Source of the DNA: Dyadobacter subterraneus
GTDB taxonomy: Bacteria; Bacteroidota; Bacteroidia; Cytophagales; Spirosomataceae
DNA: 64,000 nt
Direction of reading: 5' to 3'
Assembly: GCF_015221875.1 (NCBI RefSeq)
Contig: NZ_JACYGY010000001.1
Location: forward strand, 868,001 to 932,000
The position numbers and the translations under genes were made by a program. Shown here one piece after another: positions 24,536 through 33,641 of the stretch. How positions within the stretch are numbered: position 1 is the first letter of the stretch; each line of letters starts with the position of its first letter. The notes under the pieces are model-generated. The model was not told where the DNA came from. It ran no database searches and was given only the letters and a program-made list of their open reading frames with translations.

Positions 24536-25033
24536 TTATTTGCCAAGAATCTCTTTAAAACCTTCTTTTCCTATTCCCAATCTTTTAAGATTTTCAATTA
24601 ATGTCACAGCACGATCAATTCGCAGCTGGCTGCTTTTGACAGCGGTAATATGCCGGATAATAAAACGCCGCTTTCCGGCAACCAACAAATTAAAACGTCT
24701 GTTTCCTTCTTCATCCTGATCCAGCAATTCTTTCAATTCTTCCGGCACTTCCAGGCCATATTCACTGTCGTCAATTTCCAGATCCACGGTGAATGTTTCA
24801 CCTTCCTTTGCTTTTAATTGTTTGATTCGCTGTGCATTAATACTGATGTAAGCATCTCCATTTCCCAAAGCAACCAGTCCACACTGCCATTTCAGTTTTT
24901 CGTTAACCGTGCACCAGAGACGAACAGAAAATGATCCTCCAAGTTTTTCAATAATCTCATTTGGAACAAGTAAATAGCGCGTCCCGACCAGGTGTTCCAA
25001 ATGATGAATTTTTGATTCAAAGATGACGGACAT
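24536..25033 (-). CDS. DUF1905/YdeI-like protein
   Basis: A protein of 165 residues from the ATG at 25033 (MSVIFESKIHHLEH). The first part, about 5-95, is a DUF1905 domain, recognisable from SVRLWCTVNEKLKWQCGLVALGNGDAYISI. The last part (GKRRFIIRHITAVKSSQLRIDRAVTLIENLKRLGIG) is the YdeI/OmpD-associated C-terminal helix region. Function is unknown. It starts 2 bp after the trehalase stop and is surely co-transcribed with it; an upstream in-frame start at 25081 would overlap trehalase. Confidence 0.82.
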   Translation of the reverse strand: MSVIFESKIHHLEHLVGTRYLLVPNEIIEKLGGSFSVRLWCTVNEKLKWQCGLVALGNGDAYISINAQRIKQLKAKEGETFTVDLEIDDSEYGLEVPEELKELLDQDEEGNRRFNLLVAGKRRFIIRHITAVKSSQLRIDRAVTLIENLKRLGIGKEGFKEILGK

Positions 25034-25035
25034 TT

Positions 25036-26586
25036 TTATTTTTTCCTGTTTTTCATTCGTAAATACACGCCGTTTGTCCAACCAAAACCTTCCTGTACAT
25101 CATACTCGCCCCCTCCAGCTTCCAGATTAGTATCGGAAACGTTGTACTTTTCCATCATTTTGCCGGTACGCTTAAATTCCTTTTCATTCAAGGAAAGCCA
25201 CTCCGCACTCAGTTCATTTGCTGTTTTGTGAAAATTATAATTACGCAAACCTTTGTAAGTAATCCATTGCAGCGGTGCCCAGCCATTTGGTGCATCCCAT
25301 TGTTGTCCACTTTTTAATTTTGTAGTTAATAAACCGCCAGAACGCATAAAATTGAGACGGATATAAGCCCTGACGTAATGCGATTGCTGTTTTCCGGCCA
25401 ATTTAAAAAACAAAGGAAATGCCCCCGCTAATGTTACTGCTTTTGATTGCTCTTTTTTTGTGAAATTATAATCCATATAATAATTCCGGGTGCTGTCCCA
25501 AAAATAGGTATCAATAGCCTCGCAGCGTTTTTTTGCTCTTAATTCAAAATCCTGGTAACATTCAAATTCTTCATTCAGCAGATATGCCTCGGCCAATGTT
25601 TTTTCCAAATGGTACATCAGACAGTTCAAGTCCACCGGAAGTATATCTGTGGTTTGAATCGTTGAAAAATCATTTTCATCACCAAACCATCTGGTACTGA
25701 AATCCCACCCGGATTCCGCAGCGGCGCGTAAGTGACGATAAATTGATTCTCTGGAGACATTATGTTTTTCATAAGCTTCCTCTGCCAATTCCACATCTTC
25801 CCGGAAAGCTTCCGGTCTGGGTGTGGCTTTGTCGTCCCAATACCTATTCAATAAAACTCCATTTTCAAAGCGGACTACACGACGGTTGCAGTTAAAATCG
25901 CCACTTTCACAATTACCTTCATCCATCCAGTAATCGTACTCTTTTTTCATCTGAGGCAAATATTTTTTCAGGATCTTTTTGCCTTCCATTTCACTATACA
26001 ACCTGACCATTAATGAAAAAAACGGAGGTTGCGACCGGCTTAGATAATATGTCCTGTTTCCCGTAGGAACGTGCCCGAAAGTATTAATCAGATAAGCGAA
26101 ATTGTCGATCATATTTTTGATCAGATCAACTCTTCCACATTCTTTCAACCCGAGCATTGTAAAATAACTATCCCAATAATAAATTTCCCGAAATCTGCCA
26201 CCAGGTACTACGTAAGGATTTGGAAGTGGAATCAGTGAGCCGCCGCGTTCCTGATCTTCCGGCTGACGGGTAAGATATGGCCACAATTTACGGATGTGTT
26301 CTTCGGTTGTAAGATCAGGATCCGGCTTGAAATCAACTTTTATTTCTCTTGGAATTCGAAAATGCTGGTGTACAAATTCTACCAGATTGAAATCCGGATC
26401 ACTTTTTTGCTGATAATATCTTTCAATAATCAATACCGGATCTTCCGTAGGAATACAATCTGCAAAGGTTTTGGAATCACTGAATATATGACTGTTTTGA
26501 ATATCATTAAATAAGGAGCCAAACAACTCTTCCGGAGATGTCAGCGATTGACCAAACGTAACTGAGGGCGCAATAAATCCGAACAA
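25036..26586 (-). CDS. trehalase (GH37)
   Basis: A GH37 enzyme that splits alpha,alpha-trehalose into two glucose molecules. Both family signatures are present: PGGRFREIYYWDSYFT (about residues 126-141) and QWDAPNGWAPLQ (about 437). The catalytic aspartate is likely in ESGWDFSTRW and the catalytic glutamate in EGFGWTNGVYL. The start is a problem. The open frame begins at a TTG (26586) and the first residues, LFGFIAPSVTFGQ, look like the tail of a signal peptide. An ATG in the same frame at 26634 meets TAA (26617-26619) after five codons. The DUF1905 gene follows by 2 bp. Confidence 0.9.
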   Translation of the reverse strand: MFGFIAPSVTFGQSLTSPEELFGSLFNDIQNSHIFSDSKTFADCIPTEDPVLIIERYYQQKSDPDFNLVEFVHQHFRIPREIKVDFKPDPDLTTEEHIRKLWPYLTRQPEDQERGGSLIPLPNPYVVPGGRFREIYYWDSYFTMLGLKECGRVDLIKNMIDNFAYLINTFGHVPTGNRTYYLSRSQPPFFSLMVRLYSEMEGKKILKKYLPQMKKEYDYWMDEGNCESGDFNCNRRVVRFENGVLLNRYWDDKATPRPEAFREDVELAEEAYEKHNVSRESIYRHLRAAAESGWDFSTRWFGDENDFSTIQTTDILPVDLNCLMYHLEKTLAEAYLLNEEFECYQDFELRAKKRCEAIDTYFWDSTRNYYMDYNFTKKEQSKAVTLAGAFPLFFKLAGKQQSHYVRAYIRLNFMRSGGLLTTKLKSGQQWDAPNGWAPLQWITYKGLRNYNFHKTANELSAEWLSLNEKEFKRTGKMMEKYNVSDTNLEAGGGEYDVQEGFGWTNGVYLRMKNRKK

Positions 26587-26648
26587 ATCCTGAAAAATTA
26601 AAGGTTCACAGTTTATTTATGGTATTAATATCATTCGATCAAAACAAA

Positions 26649-27587
26649 TTATTTTACCTCAGTAAAATCCAGTTTTGGCAACTTCATGGCATTTTCAATG
26701 AGTTTTATTTCAATGTTGAGAATGCCGGCTTCTGATTTTACATCCACCTTTTCCGGGTCGTCGGAAGGCTTATGATAGTCATCATGGCCGCCGGTATGAA
26801 AAAACAGAACCGGTATTTTTTTTGCGTAAAATGATCCGTGATCTGACCCTCCGCTACCTGCTGCGTCCGTAAAAAACCTGACACTTCCTTTGACATTCTC
26901 GAAAATTCCGGCCCATTGCGGACTGGTACCAACGCCACCAATTCCCACGCCCCGATCTGGGTTATAACGCCCGATCATGTCCATGTTGCACATCAAATTG
27001 ATCTTGCTTAAAGGCAGCGTCGGATTATTTACAAAATGTTTTGATCCCAGAAGTCCCAGTTCCTCAGCACCGAAGGCGATGAAAAGAAAATTATAGGCTT
27101 CCTTAATATTGTTTTCTGAAAAATAACGTGCCAGTTCAATCAGTCCCGCTACGCCGGATGCATTATCATCTGCTCCGTTGTGAATTTTTCCTTCGGGATG
27201 TTCCTCTTTTGAACTTCCCTGATTTCCCATCCCAAGATGATCAAAATGTGCACCGATTACAATCGTGTATTCAGCTCCATTATCAAGAAAACCAATAATG
27301 TTCTCCGTTTTTCTCAAACTGTCCGGAACAACAACACGTTTTACTTTGGCGATAAATGGTTGTTTAAATCCATCCGTTCCGAGTGGTTTGAGGCCGTACT
27401 TTTTAAACTGTTTGATGACATATTCCGCAGCTTTGGAGTTTTCTTTACTTCCGGTACCACGCCCTTTCATTTTGTCGGAGGCTAATGCGTAAACATGTTT
27501 TGAAATGTTTTCAGGAGATGGAGAAATGGTTTGGGCAAATGAATTTGTAATAAATGATGTAAGCAGAAGTGTAAGGAAATATTTCAT
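26649..27587 (-). CDS. M28-family zinc metallopeptidase, secreted
   Basis: A 312-residue exported peptidase of the M28 (aminopeptidase Y/S) family. The signal peptide is about 1-18 (ending TNSFAQ). The di-zinc site is clear: GAHFDHLG (His), GADDNASG (bridging Asp), FGAEELGLLGS (catalytic Glu followed by metal Glu), MDMIGR (Asp) and FHTGGHDDYH (His). It should release N-terminal amino acids from peptides in the periplasm or outside the cell. The ATG at 27587 is chosen for the signal peptide. It precedes trehalase on the same strand by 62 bp. Confidence 0.93.
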   Translation of the reverse strand: MKYFLTLLLTSFITNSFAQTISPSPENISKHVYALASDKMKGRGTGSKENSKAAEYVIKQFKKYGLKPLGTDGFKQPFIAKVKRVVVPDSLRKTENIIGFLDNGAEYTIVIGAHFDHLGMGNQGSSKEEHPEGKIHNGADDNASGVAGLIELARYFSENNIKEAYNFLFIAFGAEELGLLGSKHFVNNPTLPLSKINLMCNMDMIGRYNPDRGVGIGGVGTSPQWAGIFENVKGSVRFFTDAAGSGGSDHGSFYAKKIPVLFFHTGGHDDYHKPSDDPEKVDVKSEAGILNIEIKLIENAMKLPKLDFTEVK

Positions 27588-27657
27588 TGGGCAAAAAATA
27601 GAATTGAAAGTTACCAGATTTGATAATCTTCTTAAATGGAACAAGAAATGATGTGAT

Positions 27658-27939
27658 TTATTTTGGTGGAAAGTTCTTGTAAATAGTACCGCGGCACAGT
27701 AATCTTAATAATGTAATATCGGGATTGATATATTCGACGCCGATGCTCCAGTCTCCAACTCTTATTCTGTAATAATTTTCCCAGGGCTTTTGACCTTCCA
27801 TTTTTTTATAATCAACTTCGGCCGTTTCAAGGGAACTTGCAGACTGGAGTTTTTCAACGATTAAGATTATTCGTTTTTGAATATCTCTGGGAGCGTTTTT
27901 TAATTCCTTTTCAAATCTTTTGACAAACTCAACTACCAT
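27658..27939 (-). CDS. RelE/ParE-superfamily toxin
   Basis: A small basic protein of 93 residues with the RelE/HigB fold pattern: an N-terminal strand and two helices (FVKRFEKELKNAPRDIQKRIILIVEKLQ), then four strands with YYRIRVGDWSIGVEYI and LLRLLCRGTIYKNFPPK. The R-x-R pattern in YRIRVGDWSI is typical of RelE-like mRNA interferases. It overlaps the upstream antitoxin by 7 bp, the usual type II arrangement, here with the antitoxin gene first. Activity is inferred from the family. Confidence 0.85.
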   Translation of the reverse strand: MVVEFVKRFEKELKNAPRDIQKRIILIVEKLQSASSLETAEVDYKKMEGQKPWENYYRIRVGDWSIGVEYINPDITLLRLLCRGTIYKNFPPK

Positions 27940-28220
27940 CCCAGATTCTTTTTCAAGTCTGAAATCGGATAACGTGGTTCATCTTTTTCGCTGCGCATAA
28001 GTTCAAGCATGAAAAAATCTTCCAGCCTTTCATTCTCAATAATGGCAAGTATTTTTTGAATTTCTGTTTCGGTCCAGTTCCCTCTTTGCTTTTTTATGCT
28101 GAATGTTGGTGCCGGAATCCCAATTTGTTCTGCCAGGTAAGCATTTTTATAACCAGACTTGTTAATAAGTATGGCCATATTTTTTTTAAGCTCTATGTAA
28201 CTCTCAACAATATTTAACAT
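27933..28220 (-). CDS. antitoxin with a DNA-binding-like domain, partner of the RelE-like toxin
   Basis: A 95-residue protein that overlaps the toxin start by 7 bp. The middle region AILINKSGYKNAYLAEQIGIPAPTFSIKKQRGNW reads like an XRE-type helix-turn-helix. The C-terminus (EDFFMLELMRSEKDEPRYPI) is polar and probably wraps the toxin. It is likely to repress its own operon. A CAAATATA at 28262-28269 reads as TATATTTG on the minus strand and may be the -7 box. Confidence 0.8.
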   Translation of the reverse strand: MLNIVESYIELKKNMAILINKSGYKNAYLAEQIGIPAPTFSIKKQRGNWTETEIQKILAIIENERLEDFFMLELMRSEKDEPRYPISDLKKNLGW

Positions 28221-28261
28221 TACGAATAAAGTTTCATAACAAAATCATTAATTTTTCTATT

Positions 28262-28269
28262 CAAATATA
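28262..28269 (-). promoter_or_regulatory. -7 box of the toxin-antitoxin operon
   Basis: On the minus strand it reads TATATTTG, 41 bp before the antitoxin ATG. No standard -33 is evident. Confidence 0.4.
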
Positions 28270-28292
28270 ATGTTTATTATTTAAAAGCAGAA

Positions 28293-28314
28293 GAGGAGGC
28301 CATAAGACCTCCTC
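28293..28314 (-). terminator. hairpin downstream of the GH3/serine-hydrolase gene
   Basis: GAGGAGG (28293-28299) pairs with CCTCCTC (28308-28314), 24 bp beyond the minus-strand stop at 28339. The minus-strand sequence after it (TTCTGCTTTT) is only partly T-rich, so it may be a weak terminator. Confidence 0.45.
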
Positions 28315-28338
28315 CAAAAATATTTGAAAAAAGTGCTT

Positions 28339-31305
28339 TTATTTTTTCCTCAAAGCCTCGTAAACAACGTCCATGATCGCCGTTCTGATGTTGAGCTGTG
28401 AGATTTTTGGATTTTCTCTTGTCGGATAAACCCGGTTTGACAGAAATACATAATTCAGATTGTTAGACGGATCAGCCCAAACCATAATTCCGGTAAATCC
28501 GGTATGTCCAAAACTCATCGGATGGGCATATTTAGGCGCATTTCCGGAATATTTAAAGGTTGGTTTATCAAATCCTAATCCACGGCGACTTCCCATTTCG
28601 GGATATTGGTAACGCGTAAATTCAAATAAAGCATCTTTGCTAATCAACTGCTGACCGCCGTAATAACCGTTTTGCAAATACATCTGCCAAACTTTCATTA
28701 CATCATTCGCATCACCAAAAAGTCCCGCGTGACCGCTCAAACCGCCCATCATTGCGGCCGCTTCGTCATGCACCTGTCCGTGAATTAAAGTCTGACGGAA
28801 AAATGTATCTCTTTCTGACGGAACAATATCTTCCAGTTTGTAAAAACGTTTTGGATTGAAAGTTAAAGTGGTTGCACCCAGTTTGCTGTAAAAATTATTT
28901 TTCAAATAGTCTTCAAACTCAACACCTGTCAAACTCTTTACGATTTTTGGATAAAGAAGGAAAGATAAATCGCTGTACACATATCCCTCATCTTTATTCA
29001 GAGGAGAATCCTTGATGCCTTTGTAAAGCGTTTTAACGTAATTTTTACGAATAAAAAGACTGTCTCCAACAACCGAAGTAGGATATTTTTTTGACTGTGT
29101 AGTGCTGAAAACTTCTTTTTTTAAAGTCCCGTCCGGATTTTTCGCTTCCTTCCAGAACATGATATAAGATTTCAAACGCGCACTATGCGTCAAAACCCGA
29201 CGCCAGGTCAGATCTGCTTTGTTTGATTTTTTAAATTCAGGAATGTAATCTTTCATCGTCGCATCCAGATAGAATTTTTTCTGGTCGTACAAACTCATCA
29301 GCGCAAGAGTGGATGCTGTGATTTTTGTTACCGAAGCCAGATCATATAAATCCGTCAGTTTCACATTCGCAGTTCCTTCATAAGTATGTTTTCCATAAGC
29401 TTTGCGGAAAAAAACTTTTCCGTCTTTCGCAAGCTGAACAACGCAACCCGGTGTTGCTTTTTCATTAATAGCCAGGTTTGCAATCGAGTCGATTTTGAAA
29501 GTGATCAGTTTGGAATCCAGACCAAGTTCTTCAGGAATGGTATATTTTAGTCGTCCCAAAGCTTGCGTTTCAATGCCGGCCAGATAAGGGAATTGCGTAT
29601 TTACGGTCACCGGCAATTTCCCTTTGGCAGGAATTGCGCCGAAAATAAGTTGAGCAGACAAATCCTGCGTATATGGCGTAAGCTGATAAGCCATTACCAG
29701 CGCTTTGGCATTTTCGGAGTTTGGGATTTTGTTCAAAACATAAGGATTCCCAAAAATGGAAATAACTGCTTTTTTTGTAGCAATCAATTCCTGCAGCATA
29801 GAACTCATTTGATCTGTAAGTCCATAGTTTACTTTTGGCGAAATACTGCCCAAATGTACGCCAACCAGAAGCACATTATAGTCTTTCAATTTAGCCCGCA
29901 CCATTTCTATCTGTGCCGGCGTCGCTTTTGAAGGAATATAATAATGATCCACTTTTGTATACAGATCAAGCGTTTTTTGAAAAGTGGTAGTGGTGTCGGC
30001 ACCAAGAGAAATGGAGGCGATTTTTAGCGTGTCAATTTCACGAAGCGGAAGAATATTTCCGTCATTTTTTAAAATTGTCAATGCCTTTTCGGTCAGTAAA
30101 CGATTGGTAAGTTCAGCCGATTTGGGATTTAGATCTTCATATAGATTGGTAAGATCAACCGGTTTGTAATGATTCAAACCAACCCATGCTTTTGCTTCCA
30201 AAACTTTTTTACAGCGAAAATCAATTTCTGCCTGCGTAATTTTTCCATCTGCAATACTTTTTTTGATTTCCGCAACTGCTTTGGAAACATCTTCTGTAAA
30301 TTCCAGAACATCCATTCCCGCTTCCATGCCCATTGCATCCGCTTTTCCATCGGCGAAATATTTGGTAACGCCTTTCATGTTCATGGCATCAGAAAATATC
30401 AAACCCTGAAATCCAAGTTTGGTGCGAAGCAAATCTGTAACAATCGGTTTTGATAAAGTTGACGGCAAATTGGGCGTATTATCCAAAGCCGGAATACTAA
30501 GGTGCGCGATCATCATTCCGCTCAAACCATTGTTCATCAAAACCTTGAAAGGATAAAGTTCAAGCGTATCAAGTCGTGTCAGATTATGTGGAATTACCGG
30601 AAGATCAAAATGGGAATCGGTTCCTGTATCACCGTGACCTGGGAAATGTTTTGCGCTGGTTAATAAGCCGTTATCCTGCATACCTTTCATGTAAGCAAGT
30701 GCTTTTTCGGCCACTTTATATTTGTTCTCTCCAAAAGAGCGGAAGCTGATAACGGGATTATTGGGGTTGTTATTTATATCTGCAACCGGTGCAAAATTGA
30801 TATGCATTCCCAGCCGTTTTGCCTGCTGGGCAACCTGTTTTCCCATTAAATAAATCAGATCATCATTTCCTTGAATTGCTCCGAGCGTCATTTGATATGG
30901 ATAGCGAACGGTACTGTCGATCCGCATCGCCAAACCAAATTCAGCGTCCATGGCTACTAAAAGAGGAACTTTTGAAATGGATTGGTAGTAATTGGTCAGT
31001 CTGGCTTGTGGAACCGGGCCGCCCTGAAAAAATACAATTCCCCCGATTTTATTTTCTTTGATCAGCTTTTCAATAAATGCCGGATTACTGGTTTTGGGGT
31101 CAATCACAGCGCGTTTCACATCAGAAACTGCGGCAACCATGATTAATTGTGAAATTCGTTCGTCCGGCGTTAAAGTTGCAAAAACAGAATCTACCCACTG
31201 ACGGTTTTTGTTTAAAAATTGTGGCGGTGTCGTAGTTTGCGCTTTGGAATTGCTGAAAGCAAATAACAAAAGGTGAAAAACGAAGAAAATTATAGCTTTT
31301 TTCAT
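28339..31305 (-). CDS. GH3 beta-N-acetylglucosaminidase fused to a class C-type serine hydrolase
   Basis: A 988-residue exported fusion protein with a signal peptide at about residues 1-22. About 35-370 is a NagZ-type GH3 domain; the motif KHFPGHGDTGTDSH carries the family Asp/His pair and FSDAMNMKGV the nucleophile aspartate. A linking GH3 C-terminal-like region runs to about 600. The last 380 residues form a beta-lactamase/D,D-peptidase-like domain: SVTK (serine/lysine) in YDLASVTKITAS, YSDLSF in place of Y-x-N, and HTGFTGI in place of KTG. This fusion is known in Bacteroidota. It should act on peptidoglycan or muropeptides. The ATG at 31305 gives the signal peptide. Confidence 0.92.
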   Translation of the reverse strand: MKKAIIFFVFHLLLFAFSNSKAQTTTPPQFLNKNRQWVDSVFATLTPDERISQLIMVAAVSDVKRAVIDPKTSNPAFIEKLIKENKIGGIVFFQGGPVPQARLTNYYQSISKVPLLVAMDAEFGLAMRIDSTVRYPYQMTLGAIQGNDDLIYLMGKQVAQQAKRLGMHINFAPVADINNNPNNPVISFRSFGENKYKVAEKALAYMKGMQDNGLLTSAKHFPGHGDTGTDSHFDLPVIPHNLTRLDTLELYPFKVLMNNGLSGMMIAHLSIPALDNTPNLPSTLSKPIVTDLLRTKLGFQGLIFSDAMNMKGVTKYFADGKADAMGMEAGMDVLEFTEDVSKAVAEIKKSIADGKITQAEIDFRCKKVLEAKAWVGLNHYKPVDLTNLYEDLNPKSAELTNRLLTEKALTILKNDGNILPLREIDTLKIASISLGADTTTTFQKTLDLYTKVDHYYIPSKATPAQIEMVRAKLKDYNVLLVGVHLGSISPKVNYGLTDQMSSMLQELIATKKAVISIFGNPYVLNKIPNSENAKALVMAYQLTPYTQDLSAQLIFGAIPAKGKLPVTVNTQFPYLAGIETQALGRLKYTIPEELGLDSKLITFKIDSIANLAINEKATPGCVVQLAKDGKVFFRKAYGKHTYEGTANVKLTDLYDLASVTKITASTLALMSLYDQKKFYLDATMKDYIPEFKKSNKADLTWRRVLTHSARLKSYIMFWKEAKNPDGTLKKEVFSTTQSKKYPTSVVGDSLFIRKNYVKTLYKGIKDSPLNKDEGYVYSDLSFLLYPKIVKSLTGVEFEDYLKNNFYSKLGATTLTFNPKRFYKLEDIVPSERDTFFRQTLIHGQVHDEAAAMMGGLSGHAGLFGDANDVMKVWQMYLQNGYYGGQQLISKDALFEFTRYQYPEMGSRRGLGFDKPTFKYSGNAPKYAHPMSFGHTGFTGIMVWADPSNNLNYVFLSNRVYPTRENPKISQLNIRTAIMDVVYEALRKK

Positions 31306-31415
31306 GAAATGGAAAAGAATAGGATCAAGTGTCCAAAGTTTGGAAAACAAATGGATTAAAACAAAGCTAATGCTTTAATAGATTAGGTATTGAAAAGCCG
31401 ATCGGAGGAAAGCAA

Positions 31416-32603
31416 TTATACAATTAATAATCCTAAAAGAAGCCCAAGGATGATGAGCAGGTAAGAAGGGATTTTGGTAAAAAACAGGATCAATAAGGTA
31501 ATTAAAACGGTAAGAACCGACTGCCAGTCAACAGCCATCGGTTCAAAAAGTGAAATGGCGGCGGCGATCGTAAGTCCGCAGCTTGTGGCATGAAGCCCGT
31601 CCAGTGACGCACGGATTCCACGATATTTTTTCAATTGTCCCCAGATAGGGTAGGCGAAAAAGATAAAAAATGTCCCTGGCAAAAAGATACCAGCCGTTGA
31701 AACAAAACCACCGATGATTTGTCCGGTTATGCCATACGACTGCATTGATAAACTTCCCACATAAGTTGCGACCGAAAAAACCGGTCCGGGAACTATCTGC
31801 GTTAAAGCCATTCCGGAAAGAAATTCCTGATCGGTCAGGTAATGCTTAAATTCTACAAACTCGTTATAAAGAATAGGAATCAAAACTTGTCCGCCGCCAA
31901 AAACCATACTTCCGTTACGGTAAAAGTTTTCAAAAAGACGAACGGGTAAAGATTTCGTAACCGTACCAATTCCGGCTGCTACCAGCAATACCGATATCCA
32001 GAAAATAAGCGGCCGCCAGGTAATTTTGATCGGCCCGCGTTCCATTTTTTCGTGTTGACGGAAATTTAAGGAAGCCGCGACCCCGCCTGAAACGATCAGA
32101 AGCGGCGTCATATAAGGCGAGGGAAAAAGATACGCCAGAATTGTGGAAATGATCAAAAAACTCCACCCCTGAAAATTATGAATTACCTTCCGGGCAATGG
32201 CGTAAGCTCCGTGCATCAAAAATGCAACGGCCATCGGGCCCACAAAACGCGTGAAGGAAAGTGAGATTTTCTTTTGTTCCAAAAGATGAACACCAATTGC
32301 TGCGAGCGTCATCAGCAGCATGGCTGGTAATGACCAGACCAGCAAACTAAGATAAGCCAAAGGTTGTCCGCCGATTTTTAAACCAATTGCAGTAACCGTT
32401 TGTGTAGAACTCGGACCGGGAAGAATCTGGCAGAGTGCCTGTAATTCAAGTAGTTCTTCCTCGGTAATATATCTTCGTTTCTTGACCAGCCTTTCGATCA
32501 TCATCATAAGATGTACCTGCGGACCTCCAAATGCCGTAAATGACAGCAAAAGAATGTCCAGAAGATAAATGATATAACGAAACCGGCGGATGGGGTTACT
32601 CAA
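31416..32603 (-). CDS. chrA: chromate transporter (ChrA family, two CHR domains)
   Basis: An inner-membrane protein of 395 residues with about ten helices and two tandem CHR domains. The first has FTAFGGPQVHLMMMIERLV and LCQILPGPSSTQ; the second has MVFGGGQVLIPILYNEFV and LTQIVPGPVFSVATYVG. The GGP/GGGQ and PGP motifs are diagnostic. Members export chromate by an ion-motive mechanism; the physiological substrate may instead be sulfate-like. The start codon appears to be TTG at 32603, since a stop is just upstream in frame and no ATG is available before the first CHR motif. Confidence 0.9.
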   Translation of the reverse strand: MSNPIRRFRYIIYLLDILLLSFTAFGGPQVHLMMMIERLVKKRRYITEEELLELQALCQILPGPSSTQTVTAIGLKIGGQPLAYLSLLVWSLPAMLLMTLAAIGVHLLEQKKISLSFTRFVGPMAVAFLMHGAYAIARKVIHNFQGWSFLIISTILAYLFPSPYMTPLLIVSGGVAASLNFRQHEKMERGPIKITWRPLIFWISVLLVAAGIGTVTKSLPVRLFENFYRNGSMVFGGGQVLIPILYNEFVEFKHYLTDQEFLSGMALTQIVPGPVFSVATYVGSLSMQSYGITGQIIGGFVSTAGIFLPGTFFIFFAYPIWGQLKKYRGIRASLDGLHATSCGLTIAAAISLFEPMAVDWQSVLTVLITLLILFFTKIPSYLLIILGLLLGLLIV

Positions 32604-32684
32604 CAGATTTTATGATAAAGGGTTTAGAAAGGTAAATTTTGTGATCTACCATTTTCCATATTCAAATGCGGGTTTTAAACCGGA

Positions 32685-33641
32685 TTATTTTTTTAATCCT
32701 AATTCACGCAGACGTTCATCCAGAAATTCACCAGCCGTCATATTTACATATAATTTTGGAAATTCAGCACTCACGCAGCTTTCCAGACAAGTCAGATTCA
32801 TATCAGCTCTCGGATGCATGAAGAAAGGAATTGAAAAACGAGAAGTTCCCATTTTTTCTCGCGGCGGATTTACAACACGGTGGATCGTTGATTTTAATTT
32901 GTGGTTGGTCAGACGGTCAAGCATATCACCTACATTCACAACAATTTGGTCCGGCAAAGCTGTAATGGCAATCCATTTTCCATCGCGACGCAAAACTTCA
33001 AGTCCTTCTGCACTTGCACCCATTAATAACGTAATGAGGTTAATATCTCCATGCGCAGCAGCGCGTACAGCTCCGTCAGGGACAAGGTCAGGATTTTCAA
33101 TCGGGAAATAGTGAAGAGCCCGAAGTATGCTGTCGCCGTTTTTGACTTTATCTTCAAAGAAATCTTCTTCCAGGCCAAGGTAAATGGCAATCGCTTTCAG
33201 CAAAGTTTTACCAGCATTTTCGAAAGTCCTATATACTTCGGTAGTGTATTCTTCAAATTCGGGAAATTCGTCAGGAAAAACGTTATGGGCCATGTCACCC
33301 AAAGGTTCCGGCTGCCCGATGTGATAAAATTCTTTAAGGTCTGCAACTTTAAAACCTTTTGCAGTTTCTTTTCCTTTTCCTATATATCCACGCTGGCCAA
33401 ATAATTCAGGATGCTCGTATTTTTTCTTTTCAGTTTCTGTTAAGAAGAAGAAACGCTGAACTGCGTCATAGAGTTTTATTCGCAAATCATCGCTAAGGCC
33501 ATGATTCTTAATAGCAACAAATCCTATATTGGTAAAGGCAGAACCAAGGTCTGCTACAAATTTTGCTTTTTTCGACGTATCTCCCGAGGTGTAGTCTGCC
33601 AGGTCCAGTGATGGTACTTCGTTTAATAATGCAGGTTCCAT
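32685..33641 (-). CDS. isopenicillin-N-synthase-like Fe(II)/2-oxoglutarate dioxygenase
   Basis: A 318-residue cytosolic protein of the IPNS/2OG-Fe(II) oxygenase superfamily. The N-terminal DIOX_N domain contains KNHGLSDDLRIKLYDA. The iron ligands are visible as H-x-D in AAHGDINLITLLMG and a distal histidine in NHKLKSTIHRVVNPP. The RFSIPFF segment carries the arginine of the R-x-S motif that binds the 2-oxoglutarate carboxylate. The substrate is unknown. It stands between the chromate transporter and the MBOAT gene, in its own unit. Confidence 0.92.
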   Translation of the reverse strand: MEPALLNEVPSLDLADYTSGDTSKKAKFVADLGSAFTNIGFVAIKNHGLSDDLRIKLYDAVQRFFFLTETEKKKYEHPELFGQRGYIGKGKETAKGFKVADLKEFYHIGQPEPLGDMAHNVFPDEFPEFEEYTTEVYRTFENAGKTLLKAIAIYLGLEEDFFEDKVKNGDSILRALHYFPIENPDLVPDGAVRAAAHGDINLITLLMGASAEGLEVLRRDGKWIAITALPDQIVVNVGDMLDRLTNHKLKSTIHRVVNPPREKMGTSRFSIPFFMHPRADMNLTCLESCVSAEFPKLYVNMTAGEFLDERLRELGLKK

